Below are positions 18,371 through 26,942 of a stretch of DNA of 64,000 nucleotides, piece after piece; the first letter of the stretch is position 1; every line of letters begins with the position of its first letter. The stretch comes from Cyclobacteriaceae bacterium (GTDB taxonomy: Bacteria > Bacteroidota > Bacteroidia > Cytophagales > Cyclobacteriaceae). Location: positions 310,001 to 374,000 of the forward strand of contig JANQSI010000004.1 in assembly GCA_028284125.1 (NCBI GenBank), given 5' to 3'. A program made the translations under genes and the position numbers. Below the pieces are notes generated by a model, which did no database searches, had not been told where the DNA came from, and saw only the letters and a program-made list of their open reading frames with translations.

Positions 18371-18457
18371 ACGTCATTCTGAGCTTGTTTCAGAATCTTC
18401 ATTTTCAACACTGGATTTTTCGAAGACCATGAAATAAATTCAGGGTGATTTTCTGTT
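18371..18457. repeat. Dispersed GTCATTCTGAGC repeat, copy 2 of a tandem pair
   Basis: Second 87-bp copy, starting ACGTCATTCTGAGCTTGTTT, same length and orientation as the copy at 18257-18343. A decayed third start (GTCATTCTAAAACTTGTTTT) follows at about 18478-18497. The rest of the 18231-18590 gap holds no gene; a 101-codon frame on the minus strand here is only a translation of the repeats. Confidence 0.7.
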
Positions 18458-18590
18458 CTGCGATGGTAAACCCACAAGTCATTCTAAAACTTGTTTTTAA
18501 GCCCTTCTGATATAGGAAAAGCTACCACTCGGAACATAAATCCAACGGTGTTTTTGAAATGTCGTATATGTCAAAGAATTTAAGCCTGAC

Positions 18591-19976
18591 ATGAAAACAC
18601 TGACCTTTTTTCTAACACTACTGGTCTTTTCTACGAACTGCTCATCTACTTCAGAGAGTAGAAGATCAGAAATCGAATTTGGGAAATTAGAAGTTCCTGA
18701 AAACAGAAACGATTCAGACTCACGAAATATCTCACTTTCCTATGTCTACATTCCAAAGACTGGAAGCAATGATTATCCACCCATGATTTTTCTTCAGGGT
18801 GGTCCGGGTGGGAGCTCGCTTTTGATGCAAAATTTTTTCTCTAACAGTCCGCTGAGAAAAAATCACGACATCATTCTTTTTGATGCCAGAGGAACCGGCA
18901 GTTCAGAAGCGCATTGTCAAGAGGTAGGACTTGAATTTTTGAGTTTAATGGCTAAGGATCTTACCATTCAAGAGGAGTATGAAGGCACGCTTGAACTATG
19001 TAAGCAATGCAAAAAAGAATTGGAATCCAACAATGTCGACCTAGCTGGCTACAATAGTTTGGAAAATGCTGCGGATGTAGAAGCACTTCGAAAACATCTG
19101 GGAATCGATAAATGGATACTTCTGGGAGGCTCATACGGAACTCGTCTCGGTCTTACTTACATGAGAGAGTACAAAGCGGCGGAGGCTGCAATCTTAATGG
19201 GCTTGTTCCCATTGGAAGTGAATATTTATGAAGGTTTTGTTGAGGGCTTCAATGGTGCTTTGGAGTATTTGTTTGAAACCTGTGCATCCGATCCTGATTG
19301 CAATGGCCGGTATCCAAATTTTCGGTCGGTATTTTATGAAACCATCGAGAAGCTGAGAACGAACCCGAAATCTGTCCAATATCAAGGTGAAGATTTTGTC
19401 ATCAACGCCCAGGATGCGCTGCTGCTAATTCACCAAATGTTATATGGAAGAGGAACCATTCAACAAGTGCCAGCATTTGTTCAAGCGCTTAATGGAGGAG
19501 AAACACGCGTAATTAATCAATCAATCAACAGTACCGCAGCGAGACTTTCTGCAATTAATATCGCCACTTATTTGTCCGTGCAAGCTGCTGAAGAAGTCCA
19601 GTTCAATGATGATAACAGTTTTGAAAACCAGCTTTCTACTTATCCAGACTTGAAACCAGGACCCGCTTTTTTCGCGACTGATCAAAAAGTCCTTAACCAA
19701 TGGCATTCACATAGATCGAAAGCTAAAGAGAACAAACGAGTCAATGTCAAAACTCCGATGCTCATCACCAATGGTATTTTTGATCCAATCACACCTATCG
19801 TTAATGCTAGAAATGTAATGGAGTATCTACCTAACGCCACTTTGGTAGAGTTTCCGTTAGATGGTCACAGCACATTCAATTCCTGCTTTTTTAATATGGT
19901 CGAAGACTTTGTAGAAAGTGGTTACAAGCCACCAAATGCATCTTGCGTCGATGATGGATCGTTGAGTTGGAGGTAG
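18591..19976 (+). CDS. Exported alpha/beta hydrolase, tripeptidyl/prolyl aminopeptidase-like (TAP family)
   Basis: This 461-residue lipoprotein hydrolase has the signal MKTLTFFLTLLVFSTNC with the lipobox Cys at residue 17. An oxyanion loop FLQGGPGGSS lies near residue 70, and DARGTGSS follows about 30 residues later. The nucleophile elbow is GGSYGTRL (about 180), and the C-terminal TAP-like segment supplies Asp in NGIFDPITPI and His in PLDGHSTF. The layout fits S33 peptidases that release N-terminal peptides or prolyl residues. The start is well defined by the signal peptide. It is convergent with rsmG, 13 bp apart. Confidence 0.88.
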   Translation: MKTLTFFLTLLVFSTNCSSTSESRRSEIEFGKLEVPENRNDSDSRNISLSYVYIPKTGSNDYPPMIFLQGGPGGSSLLMQNFFSNSPLRKNHDIILFDARGTGSSEAHCQEVGLEFLSLMAKDLTIQEEYEGTLELCKQCKKELESNNVDLAGYNSLENAADVEALRKHLGIDKWILLGGSYGTRLGLTYMREYKAAEAAILMGLFPLEVNIYEGFVEGFNGALEYLFETCASDPDCNGRYPNFRSVFYETIEKLRTNPKSVQYQGEDFVINAQDALLLIHQMLYGRGTIQQVPAFVQALNGGETRVINQSINSTAARLSAINIATYLSVQAAEEVQFNDDNSFENQLSTYPDLKPGPAFFATDQKVLNQWHSHRSKAKENKRVNVKTPMLITNGIFDPITPIVNARNVMEYLPNATLVEFPLDGHSTFNSCFFNMVEDFVESGYKPPNASCVDDGSLSWR

Positions 19977-19989
19977 AAATTGACTGAAT

Positions 19990-20616
19990 CTATATCGGGA
20001 TATAAATCAACTTTTTCGTCTCGAAAAAATTTTCTTCAAAAACTTTAGAAAGCTCATATTCCTTGTAAGGTCTTCCAAACTCCTTCATTTCCTCAGAGAG
20101 ATCACCCCCTTTCAGTAGAAGAAATCCATTTTCGAATTCATTCGAATTCTTCTGATGAATTTTCTGATGGGTCCATTGAAACAAGATTTTGGTTCTTGCA
20201 ACTGCTCTTGAGACGATAAAGCCGAATTGACCTTTTACTTTTTCGGCTCTTTGATGCTCAGCGGTCAGATTTTCTAATCCAATGGAATTAGCAACTTCCT
20301 GAACGACTTTGATCTTTTTTCCGATCGAATCGACTAAATGAAAAGTGCATGTTGGAAAAAGTATAGCCAATGGTATTCCAGGAAATCCACCACCACTACC
20401 AATATCTAGAATTTTTGTTCCTGCCTTGAAATCGATGAATTTAGCAATTGCCAGGCTATGAAGAACGTGCCTCAAATACAATTGATCAACGTCCTTTCGA
20501 CTGATCACGTTGATTTTGCTGTTCCACTCTGAATAAAGCGGATAAAGCTGTTCTAACTGTTTTTTCTGAGTAGCAGAAAGAGAAGGAAAATACTTATAGA
20601 TGATTTCGACATCCAA
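19990..20616 (-). CDS. rsmG: 16S rRNA (guanine-527-N7)-methyltransferase RsmG
   Basis: RsmG methylates N7 of G527 in the 530 loop of 16S rRNA using S-adenosylmethionine. Its 208 residues match the family. The SAM-binding motif KILDIGSGGGFPGIPLAI is at about residue 67, preceded by the YLRHVLHSLAIAKF helix and followed by the RAVARTK region. It starts one base after the sigma factor stop, so it is read from the same transcript as the sigma and glycosyltransferase genes. Confidence 0.96.
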   Translation of the reverse strand: MDVEIIYKYFPSLSATQKKQLEQLYPLYSEWNSKINVISRKDVDQLYLRHVLHSLAIAKFIDFKAGTKILDIGSGGGFPGIPLAILFPTCTFHLVDSIGKKIKVVQEVANSIGLENLTAEHQRAEKVKGQFGFIVSRAVARTKILFQWTHQKIHQKNSNEFENGFLLLKGGDLSEEMKEFGRPYKEYELSKVFEENFFETKKLIYIPI

Positions 20617-20617
20617 A

Positions 20618-21229
20618 TCAGATGTGCGATTTTTTGTCTTTTACCAATTCATACATCAACTCACGCGCCCTGTGAAGTTGAGCTTTTACTGTGCCAAGTG
20701 GGGCTTCTATCTCTTTGGCGATCTCGTCATATGAAAGTTCATCAAAGTAACGAAGCTTAACCAGTCGTTGATATTTAGCTGGAAGTTTGGTGACAAACAT
20801 CCGAACCAATTCAATCTTTTGGCCTTTAATGGTTTCTTCGTCGGGGGTGAGATTTTTGTCTTGAACATCGATGTTCACTGAATCACCACTGTCATCAGTG
20901 AAGGAACTGTTCAGGCTGTAGGTGTCCAACTTTTTCTTACGGATGAAGTCAATCGCATTATTTGTTGCAATTCGAAAAAGCCAGGTACTAAACGTGTAAT
21001 CTTTTTTAAACCTGCCCAGATTTTTGAAAGCCTTTGCAAAAGCTTCGATCGTCAGATCCTCCGCGTCATCTACATTTCTGACCATTTTCAAGATCATATG
21101 ATAGACCGGTTTCTTATACCGCTCCATAAGTTCAGCGTAGGCAGAATCGTCATTCCCTTGCGTAGCAAGGTCGATAAGCTTAAAGTCACGTAGTGCTTTA
21201 TCCGAAAATTGACGGTTCAGTTCTTCCAT
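20618..21229 (-). CDS. ECF-type RNA polymerase sigma factor
   Basis: This 203-residue protein has sigma region 2 (about 25-95: YAELMERYKKPVYHMILKMV, DAEDLTIEAFAKAFKNL, TFSTWLFRIATNNAIDFIR), a polar linker, and region 4 (about 140-195: LPAKYQRLVKLRYFDELSYD, EIEAPLGTVKAQLHRARELM). No anti-sigma gene is adjacent. The gene overlaps the 3' end of the GT2 gene by 13 bp and is followed at once by rsmG, so it may be constitutively made or regulated through the upstream promoter. Two copies of ATP-binding or receiver domains common in alternative systems are absent. Confidence 0.92.
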   Translation of the reverse strand: MEELNRQFSDKALRDFKLIDLATQGNDDSAYAELMERYKKPVYHMILKMVRNVDDAEDLTIEAFAKAFKNLGRFKKDYTFSTWLFRIATNNAIDFIRKKKLDTYSLNSSFTDDSGDSVNIDVQDKNLTPDEETIKGQKIELVRMFVTKLPAKYQRLVKLRYFDELSYDEIAKEIEAPLGTVKAQLHRARELMYELVKDKKSHI

Positions 21230-22290
21230 CTAATGTCCTTTACAAGTTTTGACCTGATTGCAATGATTGGTAAAAAAATTGCATACATAAAGTCAACGAG
21301 TGGAAGCCAAATATAGTTGAACCCAGCTCCCATTTTGCTGTGGGCAAATCTATACCCGATCCACTTAACAATCAGGTAAAATAGCATAATCGGCAGTATT
21401 TTTTCCAATATAAGAAGAGGCAAAAGAGCCCATGTAAGTAGTAATGTGCCATGAAACAGTGTATGTAATAGCCTGTCGGAAAGTGAATAACTTCCCCCCA
21501 CAGACAGATGTCTTGTTTTCTGATGAATGTACTCTTTCCACTTATTTTTAGGTATTGTAAACATCATGGATTCTTTGCCAAGTGAAATGTTGGTGTTTTC
21601 TGCTGTGGCATTTGTTTGTATGAAAAGGTCATCGTCTCCACCAACTGTTGACTTGAATTTTGAATACCCAACGTGTTCTTCAAAAAATGATCGATTAATA
21701 GCCAAATTTCTTCCAACTCCCATATACGGTCTTCCAATCAAAGACATTGATAAATAATTATAAGCGGTAACAAATGCTTCGTACTGGATAAAGTTTTGCA
21801 GCAGTGATCCATTGCTTCTGTAAGGAGAACATCCCAGGATGATCTTTTTGTTTGGTTGAATTCTATTGTTGATAAGTTCCAACCATCTATTTGAAAAAGG
21901 AAGACAATCCGCGTCGGTTAATACAATCCATTCATTGGTCGATGCTTCAATTCCCTTGCTCAGCGCATATTTTTTGTGATCCCAATCTTGAGGTGTTTTC
22001 GTAATCTCGATGACTTTCACTTTTTGAAAACTCGGATCTTTGAGAAATTGCGCACTATCATCTGAACAACGATCAAGTACGATGATGATTTCAAAGTTTT
22101 CATGTGTTTGGTTTAGCAATGCAGGAATGAGCATTTTGAGGTTTTCGAACTCATTATGAGCTGCAATTACAACGGAAATCGACGTTAGGCTTTCAGTGAC
22201 ATTTCCTTTGTATCGAAGGAATTGAAAAGAAAGAAGAACGGTAATTCCCACTTGAATACTTATGGCTATTATCCAAATACTAAAAATCAT
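21217..22290 (-). CDS. Membrane-bound family 2 glycosyltransferase
   Basis: This 357-residue enzyme has an N-terminal TM helix (about 2-24), then a GT-A fold: SVVIAAHNEFENLKMLIPAL, then IIVLDRCSDDS, the metal-binding DAD in VLTDADCLPF (about 125), and GGDDDLFIQ (about 225) for the acceptor/base region. It ends with two or three TM helices (about 270-345). Such enzymes add sugars to lipid carriers or polysaccharides at the inner membrane; the sugar cannot be assigned. It is first in the overlapping run with the sigma factor and rsmG, and divergent from tgt with 27 bp between start codons. Confidence 0.88.
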   Translation of the reverse strand: MIFSIWIIAISIQVGITVLLSFQFLRYKGNVTESLTSISVVIAAHNEFENLKMLIPALLNQTHENFEIIIVLDRCSDDSAQFLKDPSFQKVKVIEITKTPQDWDHKKYALSKGIEASTNEWIVLTDADCLPFSNRWLELINNRIQPNKKIILGCSPYRSNGSLLQNFIQYEAFVTAYNYLSMSLIGRPYMGVGRNLAINRSFFEEHVGYSKFKSTVGGDDDLFIQTNATAENTNISLGKESMMFTIPKNKWKEYIHQKTRHLSVGGSYSLSDRLLHTLFHGTLLLTWALLPLLILEKILPIMLFYLIVKWIGYRFAHSKMGAGFNYIWLPLVDFMYAIFLPIIAIRSKLVKDIRWKN

Positions 22291-22303
22291 TCTTCTTTAA
22301 CCG

Positions 22304-22311
22304 TATTTTTG
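22304..22311 (+). promoter_or_regulatory. Possible Bacteroidota -7 promoter element for tgt
   Basis: TATTTTTG matches the TAnnTTTG consensus of Bacteroidota promoters. It lies only 6 bp before the tgt ATG, so transcription would start at or next to the start codon and the mRNA would be almost leaderless. No matching TTTG is visible at -33. Confidence 0.3.
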
Positions 22312-22317
22312 CGCTCC

Positions 22318-23448
22318 ATGAACTTCGACCTGGATCACAAGGATAGCAAATCGGGTGCAAGAGCAGGCACAATAAAGACAGATCACGGAGAAATTCCAAC
22401 TCCGATCTTCATGCCTGTGGGCACTGCCGGGACTGTGAAAGCCGTTCATCAGCGAGAATTGATCGATGATATTTCTGCCAAAATCATCCTGGGGAATACC
22501 TATCATTTGTACATGCGTCCAGGACTCGAATTAATCCAACAAGCTGGGGGACTTCATAAGTTTAATGGTTGGGAGCGCCCAATTCTGACAGACAGTGGGG
22601 GATATCAGGTGTATTCATTAGCAGACAGCCGAAAGATTGAAGAGGAAGGTGTAAAATTTCAATCACATATTGATGGTTCGAAACATGTTTTCACTCCGGA
22701 GAATGTGATGGATACACAACGAATTATTGGTGCGGATATCATCATGGCTTTTGATGAGTGTACGCCATATCCATGTGAATATGATTATGCAGAAAAATCT
22801 ATGCACATGACCCATCGCTGGCTGGATCGGTGCATCGATCGGTTTGATAACACTGATCCAAAATATGGATACGATCAGACGCTTTTTCCGATTGTTCAGG
22901 GGAGTACTTACCCGGATTTGCGAAAACAATCGGCTGAATACATTTCAAATACCAATCGAGAAGGAAATGCCATTGGTGGTTTATCAGTAGGAGAGCCAGC
23001 GGAAGATATGTACGAAATGACGAATCTGGTTTGTGGGATTCTACCATCAGATAAGCCACGATATTTGATGGGAGTTGGAACTCCAGCAAACATCTTGGAA
23101 TGTGTTGCGCTGGGCGTAGACATGTTTGATTGTGTGATGCCGACCAGGAATGCTCGAAATGGAATGATTTATACGACTGAGGGAATCATCAATATCCGTA
23201 ATGAAAAATGGAAAAATGATCTTTCAGAAATCGACAAAGGACTCGGTGGTTACGTTAGTACTTTTTACTCAAAGGCTTATTTGCGACACTTAATCATCAG
23301 TAATGAAATACTTGGCGCACAAATTGCGAGTATCCAAAACCTGACGTTTTATCTATGGCTGGTTAGCGAGGCTCGAAAGCAGATATTAAATGATAATTTC
23401 GCCAGTTGGAAGAATGGAATAATTGATACCGTTTCTCAGAGGTTGTGA
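22318..23448 (+). CDS. tgt: tRNA-guanine transglycosylase Tgt, with zinc-ligand region altered
   Basis: Tgt exchanges guanine 34 for preQ1 in tRNAs with GUN anticodons, on the route to queuosine. The ATG at 22318 gives 376 residues, the usual length; a longer TTG-initiated frame only reads through the divergent promoter region. The catalytic core is intact: ILTDSGGYQVYSLA, MAFDECTPYP, GGLSVGEPAEDM and the FDCVMPTRNARNG segment with the nucleophilic Asp. The usual CxCxxC...H zinc site is not there: where most bacteria have ECDCYTC before YSRAYL, this protein has GLGGYVS before FYSKAYLRHL, and the later HNLHFY is QNLTFY. It overlaps the LptF/G permease gene by 4 bp (GTGA). Confidence 0.95.
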   Translation: MNFDLDHKDSKSGARAGTIKTDHGEIPTPIFMPVGTAGTVKAVHQRELIDDISAKIILGNTYHLYMRPGLELIQQAGGLHKFNGWERPILTDSGGYQVYSLADSRKIEEEGVKFQSHIDGSKHVFTPENVMDTQRIIGADIIMAFDECTPYPCEYDYAEKSMHMTHRWLDRCIDRFDNTDPKYGYDQTLFPIVQGSTYPDLRKQSAEYISNTNREGNAIGGLSVGEPAEDMYEMTNLVCGILPSDKPRYLMGVGTPANILECVALGVDMFDCVMPTRNARNGMIYTTEGIINIRNEKWKNDLSEIDKGLGGYVSTFYSKAYLRHLIISNEILGAQIASIQNLTFYLWLVSEARKQILNDNFASWKNGIIDTVSQRL

Positions 23449-24515
23449 AAAAACTGGATTGGTACATATTGAAAAAATTACTCGTCACATTCGTGTTTGT
23501 GGTGGGGCTTCTGGAATTGATCATTTGCGTAATTGATTTCACGGAGAAAAATGATGATTTCATAAAGAATGAAGTGAGCGGCGATTTGATTTTTCAATAC
23601 TATATGAGCTTCATTCCCTATATCGCGAGCTTATTAACGCCAATCACCGTTTTTATAACCACCGTTTTTGTTACGGCAAAACTTGCTTCCAAAACAGAAA
23701 TTGTTGCCATACTCGCAAGTGGAATTAGTTTCAAACGATTCATGCTTCCCTATCTATTTGGTGGTATCATGTTCGGTATAGCCAGTTTTTATTTGAACAG
23801 CTACATCATTCCTGATGCAAACAAGTTCAGGATTTCATTCGAGTTAGAATATTTAAAAGATCCTTTTTACTATGCCGGAAAGCATGTTCATTTCAAAATA
23901 GGAGAGGAGGGATACATTTATCTATTTCGATACGATAACCGAAGAGACATTGGTAATGTGGTAACACTTGAGAAAATACAGGGACAGAAGCTCGTTGAAA
24001 AAATCAACGCACGGCAGATCAAATGGGACACCACCGGATTTTGGACGTTGAAGAATTGGCAAAAAAGGACTATTCTGGAGAACGAGGAGATAATGGAAGA
24101 AGGTAAGCAATTGGATACTTTGCTTAACCTATCGCCGAGTGATTTTGCCAGCAAAGAGCGCCATCAGGAAACGATGACGATGACAGAACTCAACGCATAT
24201 ATAAAACTTCAACAATCAAGGGGAGCAGATGATGTAGACTTGTACCGAATTGAAAAGTACATTCGAATCATGCAGCCTTTTACCGTTTTGGTTTTGATGT
24301 TCATTGGTGTAATCGTATCTGCAAGAAAAACTCGACAGGGAACAGGATTTCAAATCGCCCTAGGCTTTTTGATTGCATTTGCATTTATCATCACCTTTAT
24401 TTTGGCCAAATCCATTGCCGAAGCTGGCTCTATGAATATCATATTAGCCGTCTGGATTCCTAACATTATCTTTTCCGTAGTTGGACTAGTCCTTTATAAG
24501 ACCGTTCCCAGATGA
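23445..24515 (+). CDS. LptF/LptG family (YjgP/YjgQ) permease
   Basis: This 356-residue permease of the lipopolysaccharide transport complex extracts LPS from the inner membrane with LptB2 and passes it to LptC. TM helices lie at about 13-33, 53-75 and 96-116, followed by a periplasmic beta-jellyroll region (about 130-265) and three C-terminal TMs (about 272-292, 302-322, 332-352). The motif EIVAILASGISFKRF after TM2 is typical. The start is a GTG within GTGA shared with the tgt stop, indicating translational coupling; the stop overlaps the EamA start by 4 bp. Confidence 0.92.
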   Translation: MKKLDWYILKKLLVTFVFVVGLLELIICVIDFTEKNDDFIKNEVSGDLIFQYYMSFIPYIASLLTPITVFITTVFVTAKLASKTEIVAILASGISFKRFMLPYLFGGIMFGIASFYLNSYIIPDANKFRISFELEYLKDPFYYAGKHVHFKIGEEGYIYLFRYDNRRDIGNVVTLEKIQGQKLVEKINARQIKWDTTGFWTLKNWQKRTILENEEIMEEGKQLDTLLNLSPSDFASKERHQETMTMTELNAYIKLQQSRGADDVDLYRIEKYIRIMQPFTVLVLMFIGVIVSARKTRQGTGFQIALGFLIAFAFIITFILAKSIAEAGSMNIILAVWIPNIIFSVVGLVLYKTVPR

Positions 24516-25423
24516 CAAGAGAGACAAAAGATTATTTGCATCTCCATTTCATTGTACTAATCTGGGGGTTTGCAGCTATACTGGGGATGTCCATCAATAT
24601 GCCAACGGTTGAGCTTGTTTTCTATCGAACATTTATAGCCACTTTAGGTCTCTACCTTGTCATTAAAGCTCGGGGCACCAGTTTTTCCATCAATGACCGT
24701 CGGGATTTTTGGATCATTCTGGGCACCGGAGCTCTCATAGCTGTGCACTGGATCACTTTTTTTCTCTCCGCCAGAGTTTCCAATATATCCATTTCACTTG
24801 CTGGCTTTGCTACTTGCTCGCTTTGGACAGCTATCATCGAGCCTTTGTCTGTTGGTAGGAAAGTCAAAGGTTATGAAGTGATTCTGGGCGTGTTGGCGAT
24901 TGTTGGTATCGTTGTGATCTTTAACACGGAGTTCAATTATTTCTATGGGCTGTTGGTGGCTATCATCTCAGCGATTTTTTGTTCCGTATTTTCTGTTATC
25001 AATGCGAGTCTTTCGAAAAAGTATGATCCCTATGTGATCACTTTTTATGAGATGATTGGGGCATGGGTTTCTATTGGATTGTTTTTCCCCATTTATTCCA
25101 ACACAATTGTTGAAAAACTTCAGCTTTCTGGCTCGCTGTTGGATTTTGGTTTTCTGAGTATTCTGGCAATTTTTTGTACCGTGTATGCCTATTCCATTTC
25201 AGTAGAGTTGATGAAAAGGTTATCTGTCTTTTCAATCAATCTGACGGTGAACCTTGAGCCTATTTATGGAATCGTTTTAGCGCTTATTATTTTCGGAGAA
25301 AGCGAAAAAATGACCTTTGGATTTTATCTGGGAACCGGACTAATCCTTGCTTCCGTTTTACTTTATCCAATGCTCAATCGAAGGTTCAAACAAAGAGCAC
25401 TTTCGACGGATATCATTAGGTAA
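24512..25423 (+). CDS. EamA/DMT-superfamily transporter
   Basis: This 303-residue inner-membrane protein has ten hydrophobic segments arranged as two five-TM EamA repeats: the first begins LHFIVLIWGFAAILGMSI, the second FYGLLVAIISAIFCSVFSVI. Typical features are the YRTFIATLGL region after TM2 and NLEPIYGIVLALIIFGE near TM9. DMT transporters export small metabolites such as amino acids or nucleosides; the substrate is unknown. The ATG overlaps the stop of the preceding permease gene, so it is the third gene of the tgt operon. Confidence 0.9.
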   Translation: MTRETKDYLHLHFIVLIWGFAAILGMSINMPTVELVFYRTFIATLGLYLVIKARGTSFSINDRRDFWIILGTGALIAVHWITFFLSARVSNISISLAGFATCSLWTAIIEPLSVGRKVKGYEVILGVLAIVGIVVIFNTEFNYFYGLLVAIISAIFCSVFSVINASLSKKYDPYVITFYEMIGAWVSIGLFFPIYSNTIVEKLQLSGSLLDFGFLSILAIFCTVYAYSISVELMKRLSVFSINLTVNLEPIYGIVLALIIFGESEKMTFGFYLGTGLILASVLLYPMLNRRFKQRALSTDIIR

Positions 25424-25455
25424 GCAGATACTACTTGATGATTCCTTCATCCTAC

Positions 25456-25567
25456 CGTCATTCCGAGTAGGGCGTAAGCGTCGGAAGTGCGGCGAAGGGA
25501 TCTTGTGACCTTATAGGAGTCGATCTTACACAAAGATTGCTTCAGTCGTACCTCCTTCGCAATGACG
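25456..25567. repeat. Dispersed CGTCATT...AATGACG palindromic repeat
   Basis: This 112-bp element is bounded by CGTCATTCCGAGTAGGGCGT and, inverted, CGTCATTGCGAAGGAGGTAC. The right half, read inverted, resembles the widespread GTCATTGCGAAgGaGgtacGACtgAAGCAATCT type. It lies in the 339-bp gap between the EamA and serine hydrolase genes; the remainder of that gap (25568-25762) is AT-rich and shows no gene, only a decayed GTTATTCTGAGC fragment. Confidence 0.6.
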
Positions 25568-25762
25568 CTGTTTATTTATCATTCGTTCTCTCACCGAACT
25601 ATTTCTCAATCTTTTGTTTGTTTAGAATGGCTTGTTATTCTGAGCACAGCTAAACATCTATTATAACAGAAATTAGTCTCCACGACTACCATACATATAA
25701 TTTCAATTTAATTGCATTGAACTCGCATTATCTTAGCGTCACTCATTAACCCACTATTAAAG

Positions 25763-26905
25763 ATGTTGAGAAGATCATTATTCCTACTTTTTATTGGCTG
25801 TTCATTTTTGATCACAGCCCAAGACTATTACCCGTCAAGAACAGACTGGCAATCGAAAGATCCTAAGGAACTTGGATTCAATGCCAACAAGCTTCAGGAA
25901 GCGGTTGATTTTGCGGAAGCTAATGAATACTCAGGTCAAAAAGATCTTCGATTGGCAATCCTTGAGGGGTTTCGACGTGAGCCTTATCACGACATTCAAG
26001 GACCAACTAAAAAGCGTGGTGGACCTGCCGGGATGATCATTAAAGACGGATATATCGCTGCTCAATGGGGAGATATTGACAGGGTTGATATGACTTTTAG
26101 TGTGACAAAAAGTTATTTGTCTACAACAGTTGGGCTTGCGATTGATGATGGACTCATTCGATCGGTTCAGGACAAAGTTGATCAGTATGTGTGGGATGGG
26201 ACGTTTGAAGGTGAGCACAATTCCAAGATTACCTGGGAACATTTGTTGCAACAAACTTCCGATTGGTCGGGAGCTTTGTTTGGGTTGTATGATTGGACAG
26301 ATAGACCTTCACGCGAGCATACATTTGATGAAATGCGATACCGTGAATTGAAAGAGCCTGGAACAAGCTATAAATACAATGACGTTCGAGTCAATGTTTT
26401 GGCTTATTCAGCCTTGCAAGTTTGGAGGCGTCCGCTTCCTCAAGTATTGAAAGAAAGAATCATGGACCCGATTGGAGCAAGCACTACCTGGAGATGGTTT
26501 GGCTATGACAACACCTGGACTGTAGTTGATGGAGTGAAAATGCAATCAGTGAGTGGGGGAGGTCATCATGGTGGTGGAGTTTTCATCAGTGCCCAAGATC
26601 ACGCTCGGTTTGGATTGTTGTTTGCACGAAAGGGAAGCTGGGAGGGAAAGCAATTGATCTCCGAGAACTGGACCCAAATGATCCAAACCCCAGCGAAAGC
26701 CTATGAAAGCTATGGTTACATGTGGTGGCTAAACAAAGGTCCAAGGAATTTAGGAGAAGGAGTACCTGATCACGTTTACTATGCTGCAGGATTTGGCGGA
26801 AATTACATTGTCGTAGATCAGGAGGCAGATGTGGTGATCGTTACCCGTTGGTTACAGCCATCTAAAATGAGTGAGATGGTGAAGTTGGTTTATGGTGCGA
26901 TGTGA
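25763..26905 (+). CDS. Exported serine hydrolase of the beta-lactamase/class C (AmpC-like) fold
   Basis: This 380-residue protein has a signal peptide ending near FLITAQDYY. The serine-x-x-lysine motif is SVTK (Ser113, Lys116), followed by the helix SYLSTTVGLAIDDGLI. Further family features are WEHLLQQTSDW, YKYNDVRVN in place of the YxN tyrosine motif, and GGHHGGGVFIS near the KTG-equivalent strand. Members are esterases, D-peptidases or beta-lactamase relatives; no substrate can be inferred. It is monocistronic, with a strong terminator 6 bp after the stop. Confidence 0.88.
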   Translation: MLRRSLFLLFIGCSFLITAQDYYPSRTDWQSKDPKELGFNANKLQEAVDFAEANEYSGQKDLRLAILEGFRREPYHDIQGPTKKRGGPAGMIIKDGYIAAQWGDIDRVDMTFSVTKSYLSTTVGLAIDDGLIRSVQDKVDQYVWDGTFEGEHNSKITWEHLLQQTSDWSGALFGLYDWTDRPSREHTFDEMRYRELKEPGTSYKYNDVRVNVLAYSALQVWRRPLPQVLKERIMDPIGASTTWRWFGYDNTWTVVDGVKMQSVSGGGHHGGGVFISAQDHARFGLLFARKGSWEGKQLISENWTQMIQTPAKAYESYGYMWWLNKGPRNLGEGVPDHVYYAAGFGGNYIVVDQEADVVIVTRWLQPSKMSEMVKLVYGAM

Positions 26906-26911
26906 TTATTG

Positions 26912-26940
26912 AAAAAGGGCTACTCGAGGTAGCCCTTTTT
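26912..26940. terminator. Strong bidirectional Rho-independent terminator
   Basis: A 12-bp perfect stem AAAAAGGGCTAC / GTAGCCCTTTTT (26912-26923 with 26929-26940) with loop TCGAG lies between two convergent genes. It has A-run and T-run flanks suited to both directions. Confidence 0.9.
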
Positions 26941-26942
26941 GA

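Noticed and set aside
18172-18477. 101-codon minus-strand frame rich in repeated NHPEFISW / KNPILKMKILK
   Set aside because: It is a translation of the two 87-bp dispersed repeats and the 3' end of the formate dehydrogenase gene; no start or family support.
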